Program-made: the position numbers and the translations under genes
The notes under the pieces: model-generated
The model's input: only the letters and a program-made list of their open reading frames with translations
Database searches by the model: none
Told to the model about the DNA's origin: nothing
Shown here: one piece after another, positions 23,909-32,879 of the stretch
Layout of the letters: every line of letters starts with the position of its first letter
Position numbering within the stretch: the first letter of the stretch is position 1
Assembly (NCBI GenBank): GCA_023333565.1
Contig: JAJKFH010004053.1
Span: 2,170,001-2,234,000 of the forward strand
Reading direction: 5' to 3'
Source of the DNA: Puffinus mauretanicus
Taxonomy: Eukaryota; Chordata; Aves; Procellariiformes; Procellariidae
DNA length: 64,000 nucleotides

Positions 23909-26900
23909 CCTCTGTGATGTGCACGGAGCAGTTATGTGTTATCATTATCAATTAATGAACTGAAGAACTCAGGGAATGTGGAGATGAAACTTTCTCATTG
24001 GTAGCAGCAGATCAACATCAGATAAGAACTATGGTAATCCTGTAATATTTCTTAATGTCTTCAACTGTTAGTGTCATCAATGTGTTGCTTACGATGGTAT
24101 TAAAAACAGTAAAGAAAAATGCCAGAATAGTATGGGATGAGGGATACTTCATGGAAGACGTGTAATTTTCCATTGCTTCACTGCTTGGCATCTCACAAAG
24201 CAAAGCCTTTAAACTGTAGGAGAAAAAAAATGTTCAATCATTTTTATAGAAAGAGAAACATGTAAGTTATAAGCAAGAGTTTTGCTGTTATGTTTACTCA
24301 GGGGGAGAATATCTGGAACATACGTTTTCTTCCTCAGGTGATAAGGGATCAACTCGCTTTGTGTCAACTACTCTCTCCCCATCTAACAATATAAAACATG
24401 TCACAATATTCTCACCATTAGATTCGCTGAAATTGTTAGAGCCAATGCTTGATTTCAGGCCAATGTCATAATTAGAGAACAGCATTATGTTACCATTTTA
24501 TTTTAATCATGGGAAGAGCTGAAGCAAATGTATATTCAAGGCTGATTAGGCCTGCAAAATTCTTGAATTAAATGCAGAGTAGAAATGTCTATTTTTTGCA
24601 ATATATTTCAATGTGAGCTATGTGTTCCAATGTGATTTAGATTAAGTATATTTTAAAAGTATCACTATTAATTTTAATAAAGAAAACAGTACAGTCTCTT
24701 AGTCATTCGAATACTTCATTATTTACAGAAAGGAGGTATAAATGAAGAAAACAATGACATCAGAAAGCTGATTTGTCTCTTTTACACTGATGCGTAAGGA
24801 GGCCAGAGTCCATGGAACTCGATGGAAATGTCCAGCAAAAAACTTGTGGCATACAGAAGAAACTCAGACCTCAACTTCTTTGGGGGTGCTTGTTGACCTG
24901 AGGACTCGTGCAGATACTTGTCAGTTTATGCAAATGGCTGTACTCGATTTTCCCAAAAGGCCAGTTCATTTATGTGGCAAATCTTGTGCTCAACAGACTA
25001 AATGTTCTAAGTTCACTGTGTGTATTAATTATGTACTTACCTATTTGCAAATAGTCCATGATAAATTTTAAATTGCTAGGATACTCCGGGGAAACATGAA
25101 ATGGTAAAGTTTGCTCCTGGAACCCTGGGAAGGATTTCTGTCTCTTCTACTCAAAACAGCAACACAGTCTGTTCCTGAGAAATGGTAAACACATCTCTGC
25201 ATTGCTGAGCACCCTTTTCTTCCATCAGCTCTTACTGGAGCTCTGCACGTTTCGACAGCCCTAAGTGAGTGTAATGGATTTATCAGCTTCCAAAAGATAG
25301 AAAGCAAACGAATCCTGCAGATAACTCCATGTTCCTTGTAGCCTGTGAGCATTGATATATTGAAAAGTCCAACTGGGTTTTATTTGCTGAATAAAACATC
25401 CCAAAAGTTGGACCCCTGAATTTATTTCCCATTTGGATGTAACATGTAACCACTATTTACTCCCTGTGGTGTTTTGGGTTGTCTTAAAGACAACTGGTTT
25501 GGTTTTTGTTTTGGGGTGTTTTTAGGTTTTTTTTTTTTGTTTTTTTTTTTCCCCCCTGAGAGCCAACATTGTGTAGATAAGTTATCGGTATACTAAGTAC
25601 TTCTAACTGCAGCTTTCAGCATGGGCTACCTCTATCAGAAAGCCGTAGTGGCATTATGGAGTAACAATCCCTTCAGAATTGTGTAATGGTTGAAGTAATG
25701 CAAACGATTTTGTCATTTGTCATTATAATCCAATACAGCAAAACAGTTACCTTATAGGGATGAGGATGGGAAAGGCTTTTATATGATTACATCACAAGAT
25801 GATAAATGAGAGCAATCTATGTTCATTATGAGAACAGCACCCCAAAGAGAATGCTGTTATAAATTTTGTCCTGCCCTCCCTTTCTCTACCACAAAACTAG
25901 AACTCCAGCTCAGAAATAAGCAAACAGGCTCTGACAACAATCCAAATGGAGAAAAGCAAAACCAGTGAAGATTTGTCTCCATTTTACTTTAGCAAGAGCA
26001 TTGAGAATTAGAAAAGTAAAAGAGAAACACAGGAGGATACTTAGGACAAATTCTTAAAATATAATTCCCCCTGTTTCTTAAATAAAGAATATTTTTGTTT
26101 AGTAAAATAGTCATCCTGTGTGGAAAACAATGACTTGTTCCTGAAGTGGAACAAAATTATATTTTGCAAATCAGTCAATGAAAACATTTCATTTGATAAA
26201 CCAGAACTATTTCAATTCGAACATAAAACCTGAACATTTTAGCACGTTAATTACTATTATTTCTAAATTTTTTTTAATCCAGAGATGTCAATCTCCCCCC
26301 AGCAATTTTGGGTTGACCGATCTGCGTTTTCAAAAGAAAAACCATTTGATGGGTAAGTTTCCAACCCACTCTGTAATTGAATGAGTACTGAGGTCAGCAA
26401 CTAGATAATCCTTTCTTCCTTTTCCCGTATGCATCACTGCAGCAGCAACAACAGGCTGGAATGAAATCTTCTGATGCATTTGCTTTCTGTGGCCTCGTAG
26501 TTGCCAACTATTCAGCCATGATGCCTTAGTTTGTGTCTATATACTCTGGATTCTAGGATTAGGATCAGTGGCATTCAGCCTCGCCTCTTTATGTACATTT
26601 AAAAAGATATTAGCAGATCTGCTTGCCTCTTTCCTCCCTTCTTTTTCTTCTCTCCACGGCTTTAATAACCTCTCCATCCTCCCTGTATGACTTGTGATAT
26701 TTAACAAGCTGGGTGTGGAAAAAGCAATACAAATGCTCTTTGTGCTGATGAAGAAAAGATGAAGGGTGAGTTCAAAAACCTGTCTCTCCTAAATTCTTGC
26801 GGATGTGTGATCTAAAGCTGATTGAAGTCATTACTGGATAGTGGGTTGTCTGTGCAAGTAAAGGGAAGGAGTGTGAATTGGATTGGTGCTTTTGTTAAGT

Positions 26901-29589
26901 AGTCAGCATTAATGCTCAAGAGTCTTGTGATACCCTTAAAACCCTCGTATAGAGGGGTTTTCTGCTAAATCACAGAGCTTAAAAATAGGGCTGAGGGACA
27001 CTGTAAAGAGAGAAAATCAGGAGGGTCCAGAGCAGGTGGCAGAGCTCTAGGGATGAGGTGGTTCTGGGAAGACAATAACGGGGAGCTTTCCTTCCTCCCC
27101 ACGATCTCACTAGCAGCCGAAGGTGCAAAGAGATTTAACTCAGGCTCCTGTCTGGAGACGGTGTGAGAGGAAAGACCCAGAAATGTGTCTCTGCCATGAG
27201 CGCCTGGGCTCAGGGAAGAGTATGCAACAACGTGGTGTAGTAACACTGATTGAGCGTTGAAGCAAGATCTGGTATAGGACACTAGACTAACAAGAAGTGA
27301 GAGAGCTATAGGGTCCAGGCAGGCCTGCGGGTGCTGATCCCCTATTAGAAGAGGATGAAAAGTAAAATGAAAATATTTCTGTATGGAAACCAGGCAGCAG
27401 TCTTGGCTCTGCTCTTCTGCTCTGGGGCTCTGCCTGCCCCGTAGCTGGGATCGGGAGAGGGAGATGGGGGCAGGCTGAAGGGACTTGCAGCTACTGGGTG
27501 TTCACATCAGCAGGTGGGCTGCACGGGAGTAGCAGAGCAAAAGGACAACCTGTACTGGATCTGGATGCTGGGGTTTATTTAAGTACTGATGAGATTAGAG
27601 CTTTTACCACTCTTGATTATCTCACACACTCACCCACTTTTCCTGCCCAACATTAATGCTCCCATAGCCTCATTTTCCCTTTCCCACAGGGAGGTTGCTG
27701 CTGGTCCAGGAAGGTCGGACAGAGAGTCATGTCGGTTTGTGTCGTATCACAGCTACCAGTCTTGGGCATCAGTGGCCAAGGACCTGGGGCAGCCCCTGAC
27801 ATTTGTCTCTATGCACCTCTCCCATCCCCAGGATCTTCTACACTTCTAGGATCTCTCTTCCAGTCAGGAGCTTCCTCTTCTTCCCAAGAGCACTTTTTCT
27901 GAGACCACTTCTTCAGGCTCCTGTTCTTGCGCGCTGGCTTTCCCAATCTGAATACTGTGTATGCAGAAGACTCCTGATTAGTGGTTCTGTCTCATGTCTC
28001 TTTATTAATTGAAGGGTTTGGGATGTGTCACTTGTTTAGTCCAGGTGTTATCAAAATCTACAACCAGCCCATATCAGTTTCAGTAGCAAGTAGCAGGGTT
28101 GAGCGTGCGGAAGTTCAACTGTGGGCATTCACCCACCCACACAGATACTCCCAATAATCTGCTGCCTGTCAGCATTCACAATTTAAGCTGTTTTTCACCT
28201 ATGAAGCCAAGGTTTGAAGGTTTTGAATGATAGTGTTGGTAGGTATGATTGAATATGGAGGATAGAAAAGCATTGCTATGGCTTTCCAAATTCACATACT
28301 GAAATCCTGCTTCGTTTCCTGAGTAAAGTCAGTACCTGAGAGTGAGGTTGGGCTATTATGGGTTGATTCTTCAGAGGCATATTTAATTTGCCTCGGCTTC
28401 TGGATGGGAGTTTGAGATGATCTTATGAATTTAAGAGGAAACCCTTTGGCCACTGAATCTAGCCCATTTTGGTGCCAGTTACGCTTAACAGAACAACTGC
28501 AAAAACACCATCCCCTCTTCGTTCTCTTCTGACATACACAGAACTTGGGAAAGACGTTGCCAGTATTGAGAACAAGTAGTAGCACCAGTGGGAGAGAGAA
28601 GACTTGTTTTACTACAGTCTCCTTGGCTTTGTTTCATATCTACTTCATTACCAGAATAATCCACTCATTATCTTTTTATTGAGAGGAGTATCATATGATC
28701 AGTTGTGGTGCAATAATGTTTTCAAAATGCTATTGGCTGGTATGTATGTATTTTACACTAGGGGCATATCTGCAACACACAAACATTGTTCAACTTTAAT
28801 TTTAGCAGAGTTACAGGATACAAGCTATCCATTATTGACACATTTCATGCAATATATCTAAGGCCAGTAATAGCAATGATATACCAGTATTGATGAAATC
28901 AAGCCCTTCATTGACTTGGTTGCTTGGGTGCAAAAATGATGTCTAGAAAAGGCTTGATAAAAATGCAGCTCTTCCAGTGCCTCCCCAATAGCTGCCAAAT
29001 CCCATGATCAGTATTTGGAGAGGTGACTCCTGATATAGAACAAAGAACAAAAAAGATGCTGAGAGCAGCAGGAGACTGCCTTGAATTATGTTATAGATCA
29101 ACATGGGGTATCTACTTTGAATGACACCTTCAGGAAGTGAAGTTTTGAGGATGGTTTTTATTCCCATTGTTATTCAATTAATTACTGTCTCATTCTTTGC
29201 AGATTTGGAGAGGTGTGACCGGGGAAATGATGCTGTTCCCTCTAAATATCTTGGACTAGAGGGGGATAGTTTATTTTCCTTAGAGTATTGAGGAAGAGGG
29301 GGAATGAACTAAACTGAGGTGCAGACATGTGAGCTGTGGAAAGACAAATACTTGTTATGGTGAAGAAGAGCTGGCAACAACCAGAGGATCTGAGATGATC
29401 TCTTTAACTAACTTTGCATCCATATTAGAAGACTTGCATGAAATATCTAGATGATGAATATCCAGAAGATAATTGAGATTTTTGGAAAAAATGTTACTGG
29501 TAATAGTTTTGATTTTACTGATTGTTGGAAAGACCGGCGATCCCAGATATGCTTTCTATAGAAACTGCAATGCCACAATGTGTCCGTGG
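23909..29589. other. Single-copy DNA, no gene assigned
   Basis: The longest frames are 105 codons or shorter. A T-rich run with a C-run lies at 25527-25556. A minus-strand stretch at 24426-24324 has exon-like ends but is weak. The 26950-27560 part is somewhat richer in GC and purines. I recognise no transposon or RNA gene. Confidence 0.5.
25527..25556. repeat. Poly-T/poly-C low-complexity run
   Basis: Two T-runs separated by a single G are followed by six C residues. This is simple homopyrimidine sequence with no other support. Confidence 0.85.
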
Positions 29590-29594
29590 CAAAG
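29590..29594 (+). repeat. Candidate left target-site duplication CAAAG
   Basis: It is identical to 30352-30356 on the right side of the LTR, a 5-bp length used by many retroviral integrases. One matching pentamer can arise by chance, so this is supportive, not decisive. Confidence 0.55.
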
Positions 29595-30351
29595 TACTGG
29601 CAGCGGCGGCTGCAGGGGTGGCCTCTGTGAGGAGAGGCCAGGGCTGCCCCGTGCTGGACACAGCCAGTTCCAGATGGCTCCAACTGACCCGCTGCAGGGC
29701 ACAGCTGAGCCCCTCAGCCAAGGTGGTGGTGCCTCTCAGAAAACATAGTTAAAAAAGGGCAAAAAATGCTGGACAGGGAGAGGAGGAGAGGAAAAAAGTG
29801 TGAGAAACAGCCCTGCAGACACTAAGGCCAGAGAAGAAGGAGAGAGAGGAGGTACTCTAGATGCTGGAGCAGAGATTCCCCTGCTCTAGGGGATGATGGT
29901 GAAGCAGGTTGTTCCTCTGCAGCCCATGGAGGACCATGGTAGAGCAGGTATCCACACTGCAGCCCATGGAAGACCTCAAGCTGGAGCAGGTGAATGTTTC
30001 CTGAACAAAGCTGCAACCCGTGGAGACCCCATGCCAGAGCAGGGGAAAAGTGTAAGGAGGAAGGAGCGACAGAGAGGACTGACCTCTGGACTGATCACAA
30101 CCCCCATTCCCCATCCCCCTGCACCGTTTGACAGGAGAGAGGGGCTAGGAGTGGAGGAATGAAGCTGAGCCTGGGAAAGTGGGGAGGAAAGATGTTGTTT
30201 TAATGTTTATCTTTGTTGATAACTGCTAAGCAATCTCCCTGTCTTGACCCCTGAATTTTCTCATCCTATTGCCTCCCTGTCCCACTGAGGCAGGCGGGTG
30301 AGTGAGGGGCTGGGTGGGCATTTGGTCCTTAGCCAAAGTTAATCCCCCACA
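29595..30351 (+). mobile_element. Solo ERV LTR (avian, GCAGCCC-repeat type), degraded
   Basis: This GC-richer block matches the layout of a common avian endogenous retrovirus LTR as I recall it: TACTGGCAGCGGCGGCTGCA at the left, CCAGTTCCAGATGGCTCCAA, a GAGCCCCTCAGCCAAGGTGG block, CAGCCCTGCAGACACTAAGG, repeated GCAGCCCATGG..GAGCAGG units, then ACAACCCCCATTCCCCATCC and an end at TTAATCCCCCACA. CAAAG occurs at 29590-29594 and again at 30352-30356, a candidate 5-bp target duplication. The left end would then read TA instead of TG, probably by mutation. The poly(A)-signal region of the family is decayed here (TGTTGATAACTGCTAAGCAA). Open frames across it are chance products. No internal retroviral gene is present. 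Confidence 0.8.
29904..30043 (+). repeat. Imperfect 40-53 bp tandem units inside the LTR
   Basis: The GCAGG that ends each unit recurs at 29904, 29944, 29986 and 30039, so spacings are 40, 42 and 53 bases. Each unit contains a CTGCAGCCCATGG or CTGCAACCCGTGG core. This internal minisatellite is typical of the LTR family and varies in unit number between copies. Confidence 0.8.
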
Positions 30352-30356
30352 CAAAG
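30352..30356 (+). repeat. Candidate right target-site duplication CAAAG
   Basis: Partner of 29590-29594. It lies directly after the CA end of the LTR. Confidence 0.55.
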
Positions 30357-31168
30357 TCAACTGCTGAGGTTTATTCATTCCTCTAACACATGGAGGTGAA
30401 GCTGGAAAAAAAAAACACATTTGAAAACTCTTCAGTATGAAGTGGCTTCAGCATTAGATACTTCAGGTCTCTATCTTCTTCTAGGATTTTTGTGCTTCCA
30501 ACCAAATATTTTGACCAATTATAATAGGTTGTTGTTACACCTGCAGTCACAGTAGATGCTGTGAATTTTAATAGCAGCTGAAACACTGGTAGCCGACAAT
30601 AGCTATTTTTTATTTGAATGTTTCTCTTGTGTACAGGTTGAAACTACCTACATGGCATAGTTTATTAAGCTCCCACTTGTGAGAACAACTGTAACATCAT
30701 TACTTTTGCTTTATGCCAGACTTTGTGGACCTAGCCAAGCAAACCTGCTCTAATCATACGTATCACTATTGGCCTAAGTGAATAAGTTCACTTTTCTTTT
30801 GCTAGCAGTATATTTGCTCCTAACTAAACATTTTATTAGTAGCTAGCATTTTCCAGTGTTTCCCAACACTGGAAGGAGTTAATGCACAATCAAATGATTT
30901 CTTCTTATTGTAGTTTTAGCCAAACTCACTAAACCTAGTAATATGGCACACCGAAGTTTTTTCTGTGCTGTTACCGCATACACCAGTGCATATCCTCATA
31001 GCAACATTGTTAAATCTTCTATTTGGCAGGCGGCAAGCAGAAAATTGTATTAATTATACAGTTGTGAATTCTTCCAAGCCTCCCACCTCACTCTCTTTTC
31101 TTTTACCTTCGTTTTTCAACAGAGTACTGCTGAAGGACTTCTCACTTCGTTGCTCCTTACACCAGTAG
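30357..31168. other. Single-copy DNA between two LTRs
   Basis: No gene seen. It contains a perfect 10-bp inverted repeat at 30851-30874. It separates the plus-strand LTR from the first minus-strand LTR. Confidence 0.6.
30851..30874. repeat. Perfect 10-bp inverted repeat, 4-nt loop
   Basis: TTCCAGTGTT (30851-30860), loop TCCC, AACACTGGAA (30865-30874). Transcribed from either strand it could form a small hairpin. No T-run or flanking element gives it a function. Confidence 0.9.
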
Positions 31169-31173
31169 AGCCC
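31169..31173 (+). repeat. Target-site duplication AGCCC (left, LTR copy 1)
   Basis: Perfect match to 31756-31760 immediately beyond the other LTR end. Confidence 0.9.
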
Positions 31174-31755
31174 TGTTGTTGTTTAACCCCAGACAGCAAC
31201 TAAGCACCACACAGCCACTCGCTCACCCTCCCCCCTACGGTGGGATGGGGAAGAGAATCAGAAGGGCAGGGGTAAGAAAACTCATGGGTTGAGATAAGAA
31301 CAGTTTAATACTTGAAATAAAATAATAATAATAACACAACAATAATAATAAATTGTAATGAGGAGGAAAACAATGAGGGAGAGAGGGACAAAACCCAGGA
31401 AAAACAAGTAATGCAACCACTCACCACCTGCTGACCGATGCCCTGCCAATCCTGGAGCAGCAATTGCTGCCTCCTGGCCCACTCCCCCCAGTTTATATAC
31501 TGAGTGTGATGTCATATGGTATGGAATATCCCTTTGGTCAGTTTGGGTCAGCTGTCCTGGCTGTGCCCCCCTCCCAGCTTCTTGTGCACCTGGCAGAGCA
31601 TGGGAAGCTGAAAAGTCCTTGACTATATAAACACTATTTAGCCACAACTAAAACATCAGTGTGTTATCAACATTATTCACATACTAAATCCAAAACACAG
31701 CACTATACCAGTTACTAGAAAGAAAATTAACTCTATCCCAGCTGAAACCAGGACA
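31174..31755 (-). mobile_element. Solo ERVL-type LTR, copy 1
   Basis: A 582-bp LTR in reverse orientation. In plus-strand terms it begins TGTTGTTGTTTAACCCC and ends TATCCCAGCTGAAACCAGGACA, so in its own direction it runs TG...CA. AGCCC flanks both sides (31169-31173 and 31756-31760), a perfect 5-bp target duplication. The order of blocks agrees with copies 2 and 3: a T-A rich repeat, a TATA-like element (TTTATATAC reversed, 31492-31500), an ATTAAA poly(A) signal (31304-31309 reversed) and a CTGTCC-rich U3. It differs most in the region just downstream of the TATA box and its CRE-like octamer is mutated (TGATGTCA, 31507-31514). No internal retroviral sequence is attached, so the provirus recombined to a single LTR. 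Confidence 0.92.
31318..31353. repeat. AAT/AAC trinucleotide microsatellite in LTR copy 1
   Basis: A run of AATAATAATAAT, then AACACAACAATAATAATAA, just outside the poly(A) signal. It lies at the same internal site as the simple repeats in the other two LTRs. Confidence 0.9.
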
Positions 31756-31760
31756 AGCCC
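31756..31760 (+). repeat. Target-site duplication AGCCC (right, LTR copy 1)
   Basis: Partner of 31169-31173. Confidence 0.9.
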
Positions 31761-32008
31761 TCAGCCTTTTTTGCTACTTTAGTTATTACCTTAGTACTGT
31801 GACAGTATTAGCATAGGCACTCAGCTAAAGTATGTTTTCTGAAACATCTGCCTTTCTTCTAACCTTTGGTGAATGGAAACTAGTCAACTCTTCCTCCATC
31901 CCTTGTCAAGCTAACCTATTAGTGAAGATGGAGAAACAAAGAAACATTGGTGAGGAACTCCTTTAATTAACACTGACATTTGAAATCTGGAGAGACAGAA
32001 ATTAGTGG

Positions 32009-32013
32009 GTGCC
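32009..32013 (+). repeat. Target-site duplication GTGCC (left, LTR copy 2)
   Basis: Perfect match to 32567-32571. Confidence 0.9.
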
Positions 32014-32175
32014 TGTCTCGTGGTTTAACCCAGCAGGCAGCCAAATACTATGCAGCCACTCGTTCACTCCCCCCCCACCCCTGCCAGTGGGACGGGGAGA
32101 GAATCGGAAGGGTAAGAGTGAGAAAAACTTGTGAGTTGAGATAAAGGCAGTTTAATAGAACAAAGAAGGGAAAAT

Positions 32176-32210
32176 AATGATGATGATGATGATGATAATA
32201 ATAATAATGA
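32176..32210. repeat. GAT/AAT microsatellite in LTR copy 2
   Basis: Repeated GATGATGAT units pass into AATAATAATAATGAT. The codon-like run of Met/Ile in the overlapping frame is an artefact of this repeat. Confidence 0.92.
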
Positions 32211-32311
32211 TAGAATATACAAAAATGAGTGATGCACAATGCAATTGTTCACCACTCGTGCTGAACGATAACCAAGTAGCGATCGCTACTTCCTGGAACA
32301 GGCCCACCATT

Positions 32312-32332
32312 CATATACTGAGCATGACGTCA
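32312..32332 (-). promoter_or_regulatory. LTR copy 2 core promoter: TATA-like box and CRE octamer
   Basis: Read on the minus strand, the perfect cAMP-response-element palindrome TGACGTCA (32332-32325) lies a few bases upstream of CAGTATATGA (32320-32311). In ATF/CREB-driven promoters this octamer binds bZIP dimers. The same arrangement in copy 3 shows it belongs to the LTR design. Activity is not shown by sequence alone. Confidence 0.65.
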
Positions 32333-32566
32333 CATGATATGGAATACCCCGTTGGCCAGCTGGGCCAGCTGGGCCAGCTGTCCTGGCTTTGGTCCCCCCC
32401 AGTGCCTGTTTTGTTTTGGTTTTTTTTTTTAAGCTGAATGCCCTTGACTAGCAGGGTACTTAGCAACAACTGAAAACATCAGTGCGTTATCAACATTCTT
32501 CTCATACTAAATCCAAAACACAGCACTAGGAAGAAATTTAACCCTATCCCAGCTGAAACCAGGACA

Positions 32567-32571
32567 GTGCC
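32567..32571 (+). repeat. Target-site duplication GTGCC (right, LTR copy 2)
   Basis: Partner of 32009-32013. Confidence 0.9.
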
Positions 32572-32686
32572 TTAGGAAAATAGGCAATTTGTGATGGTAT
32601 TTAGTTGGTTTTTATTCTTCTTTGAAGGTATGTCCGGAGCTCTTCTTTTCAGGAAGCTTTTCTGGGCTTATTCTTTCATGCGGTAA

Positions 32687-32879
32687 AATAATTAAACTTG
32701 TGTTTACTAACTTGTTCTTAACTGTGTGGAGGGTAAGGAGAGAAGATTTGAACCTGGTCAATATTTCCAGGTTACTCAGTAGAATAATGAAACCTACGTT
32801 TCCTAACTTGTTTTTAACTCTATGGAGGGGAAGGAGAGAAGATTTAAACCGTGGTCAATATTTCCAGGTTACTAAGGCA
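32687..32879 (+). repeat. 96-bp direct tandem duplication (2 copies)
   Basis: Unit 1 starts AATAATTAAAC at 32687 and unit 2 AATAATGAAAC at 32783. Shared blocks lie 96-97 bases apart: CTAACTTGTTCTTAACT and CTAACTTGTTTTTAACT, GGAGAGAAGATTT, and GGTCAATATTTCCAGGTTAC. The copies differ at roughly 15 percent of positions by eye, with one inserted base, so the duplication is old. It begins about 115 bp beyond the right target duplication of LTR copy 2 and is not part of the LTR. Confidence 0.93.

Larger units (their letters stand above)
32014..32566 (-). mobile_element. Solo ERVL-type LTR, copy 2
   Basis: A 553-bp LTR, reverse orientation, same family as copy 1. It is bounded by TGTCTCGTGGTTTAACCC on the left and GCTGAAACCAGGACA on the right, with perfect 5-bp duplications GTGCC at 32009-32013 and 32567-32571. 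Internal landmarks: ATTAAA signal (reverse of 32151-32156), a GAT/AAT microsatellite (32176-32210), a TATA-like element (reverse of CATATACTG near 32312-32320) and a perfect TGACGTCA at 32325-32332. GGCCAGCTG is repeated three times near 32354-32380. It has no coding capacity; the open frames crossing it are repeat translations. Confidence 0.93.

Noticed and set aside
29473..30162. Overlapping frames in the 29.5-30.1 kb GC-rich block
   Set aside because: They follow the LTR's internal repeats and occur on both strands at similar length, as expected for GC-rich repeats.
32048..32437. Open frames rich in Met/Ile or Tyr/His near LTR copy 2
   Set aside because: They are translations of the microsatellite and LTR sequence, with no retroviral protein motif.
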